DNA of 64,000 bases from assembly GCA_051294375.1 (NCBI GenBank), contig CM119263.1:2070113-2134112 (forward strand), written 5' to 3'. The DNA is from Paraspadella gotoi. Taxonomy: Eukaryota > Chaetognatha. Below are positions 12,940 to 29,369 of this stretch, one piece after another. Under the pieces are notes generated by a model, which saw only the letters and a list, made by a program, of their open reading frames with translations, ran no database searches and had not been told where the DNA came from. The position numbers were made by a program, and so were the translations under genes. The number at the start of each line of letters is the position of its first letter. Position 1 is the stretch's first letter.

Positions 12940-13250
12940 TCGGAATTAGGTTAATATTTTTAGTTAAAGATTAATTTGGAGATTAAGATTAGGGATTAGG
13001 TTCGTGATTAAGGTTAAAGATAAGATAAGTGATTAGGTTTAGGGATTAGGGTTAGAGACTGAGGTTTAAGGTGAGGGGGTCAGAATTAAAAATTAGGAAT
13101 AATAGTTTAAGGTTGAGATTCAGCATTTGCTACAGTTAAGAATTAGGGTTAATAATAAGGTTATTAATTTAAAAATATATTTTAGTTAAATATTAAGGTT
13201 AAAATTAAATTCCGGAAAAAAAGGAAAATAAATGGGGCGCGACGGGAAAA
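12940..13250 (+). repeat. TTAGGG-like dispersed repeat, copy D
   Basis: The longest copy: many GATTAGGGTTAG-type units, then TTAGTTAAATATTAAGGTTA, AAATTAAATTCCGG and the flank AAATAAATGGGGCGCGACGG. Confidence 0.7.
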
Positions 13251-13365
13251 GAGAGCCAATTTTCCTTTTGTTTGGTTATCATGAGAAACATGTAAGATTA
13301 TTTTGTTTTTTTGTTTTTTTTTCGTCGAGAGCTTGCTTGGCAGGTGAATTTGTTTATTGTTTCTT

Positions 13366-13399
<34 letters not shown>

Positions 13400-13479
13400 C
13401 GCGTGACCATTCAAAAAATTTCTTCGCCTCCATCTAAGAATTTCCGAGAAAAGAGGAAAAGAGAGGAATGAAAATTCTC

Positions 13480-13640
13480 TGCGGCTTCGCTGATTGGCTG
13501 AAACATTGTTCGGGACCCGACCGCTGATTGGCAGCTGCGTCGAGGGTCCTGAGGAGACGATTGGTTCGAATCGTGAAAAATGGGGCCGTCTTAAATGACG
13601 CGCGCGAGAAACCCTCCCCCAGTCCAACCCCAATAGCACT
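13480..13640. promoter_or_regulatory. CCAAT-box cluster, promoter-like
   Basis: Three ATTGG motifs (gctgattggctg, gctgattggcag, cgattggttcg) occur within about 70 bp in a GC-richer patch. The downstream sequence (13640-13693) is a short GAGACYTGA tandem. No gene is recognised next to it. Confidence 0.3.
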
Positions 13641-14314
13641 AGACTTAAGACTTGAGACTTGAGACCTGAGACCTGAGACGTAAGACCTGAGACCCTTGAC
13701 TCTTCAGGGCGTCAATTTCAAAAAGATGAGACTTTCTTGTGTAATAATTATTACAAACCATGACTTCCGAGGAGATTAAAATAGACCCACGACCCATCTA
13801 TACCCCACAGCGACTCTTCCATATTCCTGAGTCCTTACCCACGACCCTGCCTCACCCCTCAACCACGACCTTCCGCCTTCGCTTCGAGAACCTCGCCCCG
13901 AACGATACTCTGACGAAGCCACGCCCACTCGCTGGAGGAAGAGAATATTTTTAAAAACGGGGAGGAGAGGGGAGGAGAGGGGGGAGAGGGGAGAGGGGGA
14001 GAGGGGAGGAGGGAAGAGGAGGAGATGATGTGTGTCGACGATGCGTGTTTTTATTTGAAACAAAACATTGGGATGATTTTATTATAGTGACATGTGAAGA
14101 CTGAAGAAGTGAGAGCGTTTTAAGATTAGTGAGCGTGAAGGTAAGAGTGAGACGAAGAGTGAGAAAATTGAGTTCTGAGTGAGATTGATAGTGAGAGTGA
14201 GAAAAAGGAGTGAAAAAGATGAAAGAAAAGAAAAGGAAAGAAAAGTAGAATGGAATCGTGAAAGAGAGAAAAAGGAAGGGAGGATTAAGACGGATTAAAA
14301 GGTTGGCGAAAGAA

Positions 14315-14317
<3 letters not shown>

Positions 14318-14410
<93 letters not shown>
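14318..14410 (+). repeat. (GA)n microsatellite
   Basis: About 90 bp of pure GA. Confidence 0.98.
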
Positions 14411-14412
<2 letters not shown>

Positions 14413-14714
14413 TGTATCTAACCCGCTGTGACGGATGATTAGTATGAGGAGATTAACTCGCGAAACCGAAAACTAATCAAATTCGTTTCGGAAATTTCAC
14501 CAACGGCCAAGAATCCATTGTGGTGAGATGTTCCAACGCGGATCCGAAAAGGAAACTCCGATGTTGTGATCGTCATTATCACAGTCAGTTGTATTCTCTT
14601 CCGGTTAATTCTGCTCACAATGAAAAGGACTTTTCATTTTGAAAGGAAGAGGAGCCACATTTGATTTAATCAAAATAGCATTAAGGGAAGGCGGTCCTGC
14701 CGAGATCGTTCGAT

Positions 14715-14798
14715 AAATAATAAATAAAAAAATAAATGAATAAATAGATAAATAAATAAATAGATGAATAAAAAATAAATAAATGAAAAATTAATAGG

Positions 14799-14849
<51 letters not shown>

Positions 14850-14956
14850 ATAGATGAATAAAAAATAAATAAATGAAAAATTAATAAGTAAATAAATAAA
14901 TAAATAAATAAATAGATTAATTAAAGAAATAAATAAAAAAATTAAATAAAAAATAA

Positions 14957-15042
<86 letters not shown>
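14715..15042 (+). repeat. (TAAA)n array
   Basis: About 330 bp of AAAT tetranucleotide repeats. A roughly 60-bp higher-order unit (tagatgaataaaaaataaat, aaatgaaaaattaataggta) is repeated near 14760 and 14850. Confidence 0.97.
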
Positions 15043-15043
<1 letters not shown>

Positions 15044-15049
15044 AAGATG

Positions 15050-17758
15050 AAGCAAATTAAGAAATAAAAAGAGGTCACAAACGTAAATCATTGACTTAAT
15101 TGAATTTAGTTATTTAATAACGAATATTTTCCAGGAACTTTACGACATTTGCTATATTACATGTTAAACTAAGAAGTTGCTGTTTTTGAAAGTTTTTTTT
15201 TCCTAATTTTGTTCAAGTTTTTTTCCTTTAAAAACAACAGTTAAACCTCGACACCGAAAGAGGACGCACGCGACAAAGCTGAGAATCAAAAGAGCAATTT
15301 GTCGTTATATTTCAAATTAACGAATTCAACGGATTTATAGGAAACGTCAGTTTTAATTGAATAACGTAAGTCACTGTGACGTAGGTTTTTTGAGTCCTAG
15401 GTATTCAAAGAAAATAATTTCTAAAAGAGCTTACGCCCAGTTTTAATATTATTAGTAAACTTTAAAAAAACTTCCTCAGCTACACGTTGTTAAGGGAATT
15501 CTTCTCCTAACTTAATTAAGATAATCAATGTTCATTTGTTAGCCAAACAACAATCTATTCGATAATTTTCATGTTCATCTTTTCTTTTGTTTGTTTATGT
15601 CTCTCTAGTAACATTTGAACATTTGAAGTGAATAATCTAATTCGAATCGATCGCTTCTAATGGAATAACAATTTTGAAACGAAAATTCTCCGTCATTAGC
15701 TGTCTGAACAGAAGATGAGTATAAAAGCCAAAGTTTTAACATCATATCGCATCTATTCTTTGAAAGAGATATGATAACTTATTTATTAAAAATAATTAAA
15801 ACATTAAACCAAAAGTTAAGAAATAAACTAAAATCTTTGCATCACATAATTGTTTTCAAAATCTCAAAGAAAACAGTTTTTAAGTACAACAAAAACGACT
15901 GAAAATTGTCCAATTTTAAATTATTTTAGTTTTCGGTTGGAAATCATTGCAATTTCTTCATACTGTTCGTTTCCTAGCATTATGCGTGAGAAGATCTCCA
16001 GGGTATTAATGTTAATTTTTATCAAAAACATCAATTAAACCCGAAAGTCTTCAAATTCCGTCAAGCCAATGCATATAATGGGACGTCCCTGAGTTTATAA
16101 ACGTTCTGGCCGAGAAACGTTTCTATTGTTTTTATTTTCTTAATAAAACTAAATTCGAAATAATCAGTTATTTGCAAAGGCGGTAAAAAGTGGGTTAGAA
16201 ATTTTTTTTTCCTAGACCAGAACTAATCCAAAACATGAATAATGGCTCGATCAAAATATATCTACTTTATTGGCATTGTTAGGAAATTCTGTCGATGGAG
16301 GTTAGAACAAGTTTTCTATATAAAGTTAGCAGAGATAGTCTGTGTTGATTTCGTAACAAGCTAAAAAAAAAAAACTACTGCAAAACGAAGTAGGACTCCG
16401 TTTATCTTCGCGCCGTTACAAGCTTGATGAGATTTTTTTTTCAAGTTTTTGGAGGATTTCATCGGCCAAGGGAACCAGAGCGAATTCAACCCGTTGCAAC
16501 GTTGCAACGTTGCAACGTGCTGAAGTCATCGAGTTCTCTTGGTTGTTGCAATCAAAAATGGTCCGCTCTACAATAATGTATCGAATTATTAACCATTTCT
16601 GATTTTTTTTTTGTTTCTATTCTACCAGCGATTTCCAAACGAAATTTAAAAAAAATATTAATATCAATAAGCAAAAATAATTCCAGTCATTTTTGTATGT
16701 TCGTAAAGAAAAAATGTTAAATTTAACTTTGAAAATAAAATAGCAGTGATGCAAATAAAAACAAACTTAAAAAGTGGATTTCACGATTTAGTATTTTAAA
16801 CTGTCAGGGAATTGTGTGTTTCAATTCAAAAGCAACTGTTTTTTTGAGGTATTATAATCCAAAACGAATATTTTATCGAAGTAAAACTTAAGAAAAAAGG
16901 ATGTCATGAATATTTTAATATAATTTTATTCATATTCTAGTTTTCCATACATATATATTTTAAAAATATTGCGATGGAAATGACGATTTATTGGATGAGG
17001 AGCTGATTTATAGCTAAGAAAGAAGCACCAGCGCAAAGTTATTTACATTATGAAATGATTTACTTGTGCCAAAAGAACGATAACTCAATAAAAATTATTT
17101 TATTAACTTTCACTTTAGGAGAGAACCTCATGACACGATAACCTCTTTATTAAAAAATTGATTGTTAAGAGTGGACAGGATCTGATTTGACTGTACAAAC
17201 ATGAATATTATTATAACAAATACATCAGACGGCAACATACTTTTTTTCTCGCTTTCATAAAGGGAATACAAAAATCACAAAATAATATATTCTTTCAGAG
17301 TCGAAAGCCCGGAATTCATTTCGTTTTTTGTTTTCAATGGGATAACTAATAATTCTAAACAAACGGAGAAAATATTTCGGACATGATGATGATAAATAGA
17401 GTCGCTTCTGATTTTTTAACTCCTCGCAATATATTTACTTTCTCTTTTTCAAATATTATTCTTTTTAAAAAAAACGGGAAAATCGAAGGATGGCCCAGAT
17501 TGGGTTCGCCCGATGATCCAGTTTTGGGTCAGCCGACGGGCCCAACTTGGGTCAGCCGGTGAGTTCGATTCAGCCTTCCACCTGGGAAGGATGAATCGAC
17601 CCCTGTCCACTTAACCCTTCTTTCTTCTTCTTCCCTTGCCGTCAGAGGGAATGGAGGGAGGAAGATAATTTTTTTGTTTTGTTTTTTTGTTTGTTTTTTT
17701 TTTTTCCGCATCACGAAATTTAAGAATAATGGACACTAGATAAAATTGTCAATGTGGA
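15050..17758. other. AT-rich gene-free DNA
   Basis: No open frame with coding character. It includes a 9-bp tandem GTTGCAACGTTGCAACGTTG at about 16492 and a short imperfect tandem of GCCCAACTTGGGTCAGCC type at 17490-17560. Confidence 0.7.
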
Positions 17759-17761
17759 GAG

Positions 17762-17792
<31 letters not shown>

Positions 17793-17831
17793 TCGATAGA
17801 GAGAGCGAGACGGGGTGGTTAGGAAAGCGTT

Positions 17832-20293
<2,462 letters not shown>

Positions 20294-20563
20294 TTTAGAA
20301 ATTTGTTGGTTTTTTTTGTTTTAAGTTTTAAATAAAATTAAAGTTTAGTACTGGCGTTTTGAGTACCGAGCGTTTTTTTTTTTAGTTATCGAATATTAAT
20401 TTGCGTGATTCGATTTGCGCGCGTGAAAAATAATAAAGATATGATTTACTAGCGAAGAGAGAAAAGAAGCGCGAATTCAGTTGAGTTCTTTCTTATTTTT
20501 GCGCGAAGCTGGCAAAGCTGCGAAATGCGAAATGACTCGAAATGGCGGGAGGAGAAAGTCTTG

Positions 20564-20570
20564 GAGAGAG

Positions 20571-20646
<76 letters not shown>

Positions 20647-20650
20647 AGAG
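20564..20650 (+). repeat. (GA)n tract
   Basis: GA tract with two short interruptions, upstream of the prothymosin-like start codon. Confidence 0.95.
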
Positions 20651-20689
20651 ACGCGAAAAAGAGAGCTTGAGAATCGACGCGGACGTCGC

Positions 20690-20830
20690 ACCGTCGACTC
20701 GGTTTCCCCGTCCGAAGCGGACCAATGAGAGTTGAGGACGAAGGCCGCACGAACCAATCGGATGTCGAGCTCGACCACCGCGACGCTCAAGGCTAAACCC
20801 CTATGAATGAAATCATTCCGCATTGGTTGC
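20690..20830 (-). promoter_or_regulatory. CCAAT-box-containing upstream region of the prothymosin-like gene
   Basis: A GC-rich stretch about 0.4-0.5 kb upstream of the minus-strand start codon at 20293. It contains ACCAATGAG and ACCAATCGG (plus-strand reading) about 32 bp apart, with several CpG dinucleotides around them. A (GA)n tract at 20564-20650 separates it from the gene. Confidence 0.35.
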
Positions 20831-20993
20831 CTTGAGTATCGAGCCTGATGACCTGAACACCTCAAGAGAAGATACAGAGAAAAGAGAGGGAGAGAGAGAA
20901 AGAAGGAAAAAGAATTGAACAAGAAGGGATAAAGAATTGAAGACAGAATAACGTTATATAGATAGACAGATAGAAATAGAGCAAAAAGGAAGG

Positions 20994-21074
20994 AAAGAAA
21001 GAAAGAAAGAAAGAAAGAAAAAAAGAAAGAAAGAAAGAAAGAAAGAAAAAAAGAAAGAAAGAAAGAAAGAAAGA
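20994..21074 (+). repeat. (GAAA)n microsatellite
   Basis: Tetranucleotide array of about 80 bp. Confidence 0.95.
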
Positions 21075-21308
21075 CATAAAAATAGACAGACAGACTGACA
21101 GAATCTTGTTTCGTATGTGTCACTGTTCATAAAGTAAGCGAATCAAATTTTAGATAACCTCAAACTTCGTCTTTGGGTTCACTAACCAGAAAATATATGG
21201 AAAAAGAGGAAGAGAGAGAGAAGGAGAGAAAATTGAGAGAGATCGAGAGAGAGAGGAGAAAGAGAGAGAAGGAGAGAGAGAGAGACGAGAGAGAGAGAGA
21301 GAGTAGAG

Positions 21309-21354
<46 letters not shown>

Positions 21355-21379
21355 TAAAAGTCTGCCCGCTCTCACCTTC

Positions 21380-23770
21380 ATTGCCCGATCGAATTGAGAA
21401 TGAATCGGGCAAGAGAAAGTTTGTGTCCGTAGGCGGCGATTGGTGATCTTGATTCTCGATCGATGGAGAGAGAAATTTTAATCGTTGGCTTCTCGGGTTC
21501 ACGCCGCCGCTTCACTCTTCACCACCCGCTCCTAACACTTTAACACTCTCACTCACATCTTTGCCTATATAAGTGCTTTCCACACTTTTCCCTCATGACT
21601 ATGCTATACTATGCTATGCTACCCTTCCACCGTTTTTCACATAATTCAACAATGTCTCAATCCCACGAGACAATCTTGAGCCCTCATCCATGCCCTAGAC
21701 CATAACACCATAATCTCTTTTGACACCGATCCGCCATCAATTAGTATTTTCTCCGAAAGGACGCATACCTCGTTTGCAATTGCAACCAATTCAGTGGCAG
21801 CAATCCTCAACTTTTTGAGTCCATACTCCACTTCCATCTTCATTATTGTTACTGCTGAGCATTAGAGCACGTTTGAAAATTCTAATAGTCAATTATGAAC
21901 AAAGTACCACCAGTAAAAATTAATTTATAAAAAAAAAATAATTTTATGGTTTTTAATTTTTGCAGTAGGCTATATTTAGGTATAAGATCCTAAAATTTTA
22001 AAATGGGATTTTTTTCAATTTTTATGGCAGATTTGAATTCTTTGTCAAAAGTTGATAAAACAAAATATAAATAACTATTAAGAATTCTTTCATTAAGGTT
22101 TTAAAAAACTATATTCAATATTCAAAAATTTAATTTTCAGCTTATGATATAACTTTTCTGATTTTTGTCCACTGTCTTTTTATCAACTTTATATGATGAA
22201 TCTAAATCTGTAAAAATTTTGATATTCATAGGGTTAGTACTATAAATAGATATAGCTTACTGCGTATATAGAAAAAATTAGAAAAAAAATTGTTTTACAT
22301 TAACGTTCATTAGTACAATATTGTTCATTTTTTTATTAATACCAAAAACTGTATTAACAAAATCAGTAACGAAATCAATACGCTAAATAAATAAAACTAA
22401 ACTAATATCAATGATATACATGTTCTTTATGCTGCCCAAATAAGCCCAAATATTGATAAAATTGCGCGTCATTAACCTCTAGCAGCCCTAAAACCTTAAA
22501 AGCCCGAATGTAGAACAAATTATTTACTATATTTTAGTAGAAAGGAGAAGTTCAACCTAAACAAAGATTATTATCAAATTCACTGAAAAAGAGAGAGAAT
22601 TTGAATTTCATTTCTTACATTTGAAACTAAAAACACATAAAACGATTAGAACAAACAAAAATTACCTTGTTCATTCCTCACTTTTAGAATTTTAATTTAA
22701 ATTAAATTTAGAATTTTTATTAGGCTTTACTCCGAAAATGTTATGCTAAAGAAGAATTTATGTTATTTAAGTATTTAAGTATTTAAAATTCTATCTCTCT
22801 TTTTTAAAATCTCCTCTCTCCTCGATCTACATTATGTCCCAATGGTACTGTTTGTTAACTTTTACATATTGTGCGGAACTGTGTTCTTAAACCTTATTTT
22901 TGTGATAACAATGTCCAATATAAGTTCTTACCATTTATGATACTATATTTTTAATTCAATTTTTATCAATTTTTCTTTTCAAAACATTCAATTAAAAGGA
23001 GTCCAAGTTTTTCACTTTTTTAATTTTTAAATTATGTTTTATATTTTAAAATGAATTGTATTAAAAATTGCATAGAAAAATATTTTAAATTGATATAAAT
23101 TATTTAAATTTTAATTTTGTATGAAATAAATGTATTCATAAAAATAAAAATGCATATATTTGAAAAAACCACTAATTAATAATAATATGCTAATTATTTT
23201 GATATATAAATTCTATTATTTCAAGCTTTGTGAGATTGAATCATAGAGCCAGAACAAAATGGTTGGTATTTATTCAATAAATTATTATTAAATCAATTAA
23301 AAAAGTAATATGAACAAGATAAGTAGATAATTTTAAAAAGAATGAATATTGCATTATATGAGGTCGTTTCTCACCGTCCTGCATCTAATTATTATAAAAA
23401 TTAATATTTAGATATTAAAAAATATATAATTTAATAAAAAATTCTGAAAATTTTTTTTTACCAATTACTTTATGTAATAACTACAGGTGTTTGCTTTGTT
23501 CAATTTTAAAAATTTATGTTTACTATGAAATGGTTCTTACTTGTGCCCTTATTCGTGATAATAATAAGTTGTTCGATCTAGTATAGGAGTAGTAAGTTTT
23601 TATTAACCGACAGTAGCATTGGGACACACTGTAGTTAGGGTCGAAAGAAATTATTCCCGGTCTGTCATCCAATTTGTTAAATCATTCGGAATTTTGTTAA
23701 ATCTTTCTTTTTTTTACGATAATTAGTTTTAATTCGAGTATTCTTTCTTTTAAACAAGAACCGACAGAAA
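21380..23770. other. AT-rich, no firm gene
   Basis: A TATA-like CTATATAAG at about 21564-21572 precedes short frames. On the minus strand 21843-21646 encodes a 65-aa Leu/Glu-rich frame starting MKMEVEYGLKKLRIAATELV that looks helical but has no recognised family or exon partners. The rest is AT-rich and closed in all frames. Confidence 0.5.
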
Positions 23771-23817
23771 TTGATACATGATTCTACTTTTTCTCTCTTC
23801 TCAGTATCTGTCTGTCC

Positions 23818-23920
<103 letters not shown>

Positions 23921-24179
23921 CTCATTCTCATATTTTCCTCTTCCTCAAACACGGACACACACAATTTCGAACACACAAACGAGCTCCGAAGAACACACAC
24001 ACACATTGAACGACACTCACACACAAAAGGCTCGGACTTTTTCCCTCGTCGAGAGATTCCACGAATCCACGTGGTTCTTAACCGATTCGTTTCCCGCCCG
24101 CCAAAAAAAAAAGAAGAAAAAGAAAAGAATCCCGACCTTCCGTTCCACGGAGAGGCGAAGGCCAGCACTCCCCCCCTTC

Positions 24180-24245
24180 TCGTCGCGAAGTCACGTGACT
24201 GTGATCGGGAAGAATCATGTGATAAAATCACGTGATCGTGAGCAG
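24180..24245. promoter_or_regulatory. CACGTG E-box cluster
   Basis: GTCACGTGAC (palindromic), AATCATGTGAT and AATCACGTGAT lie within 60 bp: two perfect CACGTG E-boxes (the type bound by USF and MiT/TFE bHLH-Zip factors) and one near match. No adjacent gene was recognised. Confidence 0.5.
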
Positions 24246-24313
24246 CGTTAGTCGCGCGTCCTTTCGAAATCAACGCCGAAAATGGGAGGAAGGGATAGAA
24301 CTAGAAGTAGCAC

Positions 24314-24415
<102 letters not shown>

Positions 24416-25699
24416 TTCTTGTCGCGCAGGCGGGGGAGGGTCAGAAATCGAGAGAGCGATCAAAAGAGAAGAGAAAGAATAAGTAACAACGGGAAAAAAA
24501 AGTTGGGTCAGTAATACTTTCTCTCCTTATATTTTCCGTTCTCTCTTTTATATTTCAAATGATTTATCTTTTTCTTTCTGTAGAACCCGTTTATTGGAGG
24601 ATTATGACGATCCGCGATCTCTGATTGGCTGATTTCAATCGCCGACTCGACGCGTCCCACCTGCGCTGCGGTGGCGGCGGCGGCGACGGCGGCGGGCCCC
24701 TCAGAAGGGAGAGGTGGGATTGAATTGGAAAAGATGCGTTTTGGCAGAGAGCGGCCGGCAGAAGGTGAGGAGTTGGTTGAAGAGTGAGTTCGGGAGTCAA
24801 ACCGAAGGGATCCAAGATGTTGGAATCTCGGGAAAGGTCGGGAAATAATAAGTTTATGATATGAGGATGTATTGTTTTTTTTTAGATAAGGAATTGTGTA
24901 AGTATGAAACATTAAAAGATTAGAAGTTCCGAAATCTCATACCATGACATAATTTATACTTCATGACACAATTCGTTATATCAACTGTGAGACTACGAAA
25001 TGATCCACGAAGCTTCAGCTATTCTTAGTTTTGCCTTGTGAATTATAAAACTATAAAACACAAAATAATTAATTAACAAGCTTTTAATCTTGATTTTAGA
25101 AACGATTTTATTTTTCTTATCTGTGAAAGATATGTAATAGGAATTTACATGTAATTTTTTTTTTGACTCACTATTATTTTTCTCATTATTTAATTCTTTA
25201 ATTCGATTATTATTTTACGTAGAATTTCTACACATGATTAAATAATTAATTAATTAATTTTGTTTTCGTCGAATGCAGTTTAATGTGAGACAATATTTTT
25301 AAAGGGAATCGACCTCTCTCTTATTTGAATTTTGGAAACAAGGTTTTTTTTTCTCTCTCTCTCTCTCTCTATCCGGTTTTATTTCTAAATCCTTTGCTGG
25401 ATTTTTTGCACAAAAGAACATCGAAGCGAAATCGAGCGAATTCAGCGTCGAAAAAAAGAATTCGAGCAGAAAAAAAAGTAATTGTCGCTTAGTATAATTG
25501 ATCATCAGCAAGAAGATTGATAGTTTAGTTATAATTAATGATCTAAATTGTTTAATGGTTTAAAATATTTTCAAAAATTCCCACATGACTCATTAATAGT
25601 TTTAATATTATATAGCCTAACAGTCATACAGACGATAGTATTAGTAACTATGAGATAGTCTACTTAAATCATTACTGGTATAAGCCGAGTTTCGTATAC

Positions 25700-25770
25700 G
25701 AAATTGAAGCAGTATAAAATTATCTACTCATTCAATAAAAAGAGTATCTTACTCCTGAGATAAGACCTGT
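25700..25770 (+). repeat. dispersed repeat R3, degraded fragment
   Basis: TAAAATTATCTACTCATTCA, ATAAAAAGAGTATCTTACTC, CTGAGATAAGACCTG resembles the 5' part of copy 1 (TAAAATTATCCATTCATTTA, ATAAATAAGCTATCTTGCCC). Confidence 0.4.
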
Positions 25771-25942
25771 AAGTTAGGATATTATTCGTCGTAGGAATAT
25801 GACAATGTCTACAATAACAAGATGGAGAATGTTCGCTATCTTCCTCAGTATGATAATTTATATATTAATTTATTCTTGCGAAGATCTTAAATCAAATGAC
25901 TAACAGTTATTAAAAACTCTGGCCAATGTCTTGATGAGTAAT

Positions 25943-26096
25943 GAAACTTATTTTTCGTTCTATTATTGTTACATTTCAGAATTTTATTTCATATCAAGAA
26001 TGATACAGTACATGATACAGCGTGTGAGGTTTTAAGGTCACAAAAATTTCTCATTACGCTGTAAATGTAACAATATTAGAACGAAAAATAAGTTTC
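25943..26096. mobile_element. MITE-like inverted repeat with 34-bp arms
   Basis: The left arm (25943-25976, starting GAAACTTATTTTTCGTTCT) and right arm (26063-26096, ending AGAACGAAAAATAAGTTTC) are reverse complements with one or two mismatches and 86 bp between them. No coding capacity. It may be a non-autonomous DNA transposon or a foldback element. Confidence 0.7.
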
Positions 26097-26381
26097 GTGA
26101 GTTGAGAAAATTTAGTTTCGAAAAGATATTAGAAATTTACAAAGAGTCAAGAGCGTCTATTTGATTAGTAAACTCGTAACTATAAATTGGTATATAATAT
26201 ATAATAACTTTTATATTATCTTAAATGTTCATATATGTTTAAAATGATGTCTTTCGTTTTATTTATAGAGACTGAGAAAGTCCTGTCGGCGGAATAACCC
26301 TAAGGAAAATGACATTAAAACCTAAAGCACTGCTCTTTTGTTTTACATATTTGACGTCTCTCTCTCTCCTTTACTGTCCTC

Positions 26382-26496
<115 letters not shown>

Positions 26497-28805
26497 ATCT
26501 TCTTATCGCCTAATACATATAACGATTTTTAATAAATATTTTAAAGCTTTATATTGTGAATCACGGATGGTATATTTCCCCTTTTTTCTGTCATTCGAGA
26601 TCATTTAGTGATATTTGTATATTTTGTATCCATCATCAGAATTATGTCTCTTTCCCTCACATTCACAATCCTCTCTTCCGCCTCTACTTGAAATCGCATT
26701 GGATCCTCCTCTTCCCCTCACGAGCTCGGAAGACTCTTGCGGTGCAACGCTGAGGGAGCCTTTTTAAAAGAAAATAAGAATATGCCCTTGAAATAGTGAC
26801 TTTTGGTCATAACACTTTTTTTTAAAAGTTAATCAAAACTTTTTGAAATTGTTTTGAAATAGTAGTTTATGATTGCACTTTTCATTAAACAATGAGATTA
26901 TTGTCCTTTACAGATTTGTTGTGGAAACATTAATAAAGAAATCAATGGAAAAATATATTTGGAAGAAAAAGCCTATGAGCAATAGGGAGAAAGGTTTGCT
27001 ACTTTGTTTTCTCATCATTTCTTTTTCTTGAAGCCTTTGCTATCGCTTCAACCGCTTCGCCAAACTGGAGCCAGAGGAGCGAGCCAAATATGACGCATTT
27101 CGGTTTCATATTATATTTTGGCATATAGAATGCATTTTGTTTTGTTAGTTTGTTCAGAATAATCTTTTAAACACCCTCAATTTCCTGATCAAATATTTTT
27201 TTTTATAAATTAAGGAAGATTTATTAAAGTTTTTCCCTTCCCTTTAAGAACAAAAATCATTATTTAAAATGGATGGTCATGTGTTTAAATAAGAGCGTCA
27301 CTAAGGCTTAAAGTTAACGTTCATACAAAAGGATCCTGAATTTTATCCGAATAAAAGTTTAGGTCAAAATTGTTTTTTTTAGAATGAAAAATAATATTTA
27401 TGTTGGTTGTACGAATTTAGTAATAGTAAGTAATTCTCGTCCATAACCGATTCTTTAAAGTTTGAAAACTTTCCTTTCTCTCTATTCTTTTATGTCTTTC
27501 CTCATGTTTACTTATATTCATTTAAATTTTCAAATTTACTCCATGTTTTCAGTAATTTGTATTTAAGAACTCCCAATTCTCATAATTCAGAACCTTCAAA
27601 AATTCTTAGCTCAAGCTAACCCGGTCACTTGCATAAACGAGGAAGGCAGAAAAATAGTTTTTGTTAGAACTTAGTTGGGCTCAAATTTTTTTACCCACAA
27701 ATTGTAAAAAAAATCAAATTGGTATTCTGAATTAAAACACTTTTTATTATTTATTTTACATCTATATGTACAACACAAGGTTAAAAATTACTTTCTGCCC
27801 TAGTTTTCTAATAAGATATTAGTCTTCATCCTTGTTAGGAAGTTATTTATTGTAAAATCATAATATCTAAATGTTTGAACAGAAAGGGGTGGAGGGAAAA
27901 ATTTTTATGGGATAAAGGTTATTTATGATTCGTTAATGTTGAGGGTTAAGACTACAAAGTAGAATTGTATGTTCTGATGGGGATACATAACGGGAATATT
28001 TTTTTATATTATATATTTTTTGTATTTAACATATAATGAATTATTTACATTTTAATACATTTATGTATGTCCAAAATAATTTTTGAGGTCATCAGTTGGG
28101 AACCTATATCCTTCATCGATTTCGGCCCTTTAATCCCAATATCCAGATATAGGTTATCCATCACCTAATGGTGATCCTCTAACTTAATTTGTTTTATTAA
28201 ACAATTCATAAAATAAATATTCGATGTCAAACGGGCGGGAACAGTAATTCACAAAACTGTTTCTTTTTAATTAATGTTATATATAGTTAAAAAAATTTAT
28301 TTATTTAATTTTTTTAATTTTAAATATTATGTGAACTGTTTTAATGAGGTTGTTATTAAAACTTTTATGACTAAAAATATTTAAAAAAGTATATTCTAAG
28401 CTTTTAATTTTATCATATTTAACTAAAACTATCTTTTCTCATAGATTTTGTTATCTTCCTAAATTTTTTATTAAGGTTACTAATTTGTTGAAAGCTTTCT
28501 AATTATATTTTATAATAAATTTATATTATATGTTTGTTATGTTTGAAGATTAGAAGTAGGCTGACTAGCTGGAAAAGACAATATTTTAATAGAGCAGCAA
28601 TCAAATAACATCGTTTAAGTTTTAGATGCAATTTGATGCAAAAAAATAAATTATATTTTAGATAATAATTTTTATTAATTAAATTAAATCAAAAATTTTA
28701 AAATTATGCATGAAATATGTTCAATTAACAATACATGGAAACTGTAATTTTGATCCACATAATAATTTTTTTTAAACTTTTTAAAACTTTAAAAAAATAT
28801 TTTAA

Positions 28806-29034
28806 AAGTATGTGGATAAGGCACTAAGTGGGCTGAAGATGACTTTCCGCAACTTCTGTGCCCCCTCAGCAGCAATGGAACGGGTCCTGGGCTTGGAACC
28901 AAACTTGAGGGTTTTCCAGACCCCCAAAGTGGTTTACGGCCGTCCTCACGCTTCCCGCAGGGTAGGTACCGGGTTGGGATTGAACCCGGTACCTAATGGT
29001 CATGAGCTTTACTCAATGAGCCACTGGGTCACAA
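28806..29034 (-). mobile_element. tRNA-derived SINE copy
   Basis: Reverse-orientation partner of the element at 32163-32352. On the minus strand it reads an A box TGGCTCATTGAG (29023-29012), a B box GGTTCAATCC (28986-28977), a body with TTCCAAGCCCAGGACCCG, and a tail CTTCAGCCCACTTAG, GTGCCTTATCCA. It makes an apparent 89-codon ORF on the plus strand that is not a gene. Confidence 0.8.
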
Positions 29035-29209
29035 CTGAAGGTGTCATGCTTAAAGGTGGGGTGAACTTAGGCAATATTTAAAATGAATAGTAGTGAATCT
29101 AAAATTAATTTTAAAAATTTATTTTAAAATTTATTGATATTTTTCTATTGGTATACACAATAATTTTTTCATAAAATTTTTGTATCTGTAAAATTGAAAA
29201 AAACTAATG

Positions 29210-29365
29210 TAAAATTATCCATTCATTTAATAAATAAGCTATCTTGCCCCTGACTTTAAACAGGCTATGATAGGCTAAAGTCTCCATCACTCTTACAATA
29301 TTCAGAGGACTCTGGATGATTTCAATTAAGACTCTCTCACAGTCTAGTCTATTAACTCCCAGCAA
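29210..29365 (+). repeat. dispersed repeat R3, copy 1
   Basis: Core AATAAGCTATCTTGCCCCTG, ACTTTAAACAGG, then ATTAAGACTCTCTCACAGTC and AACTCCCAG. The same blocks in the same order occur at 35385 and, reversed, at 37775. Confidence 0.75.
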
Positions 29366-29369
29366 TGAA

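Noticed and set aside
28812-29081. 89-aa plus-strand ORF
   Set aside because: Lies inside the SINE; the repeated copy at 32163 has no matching frame.
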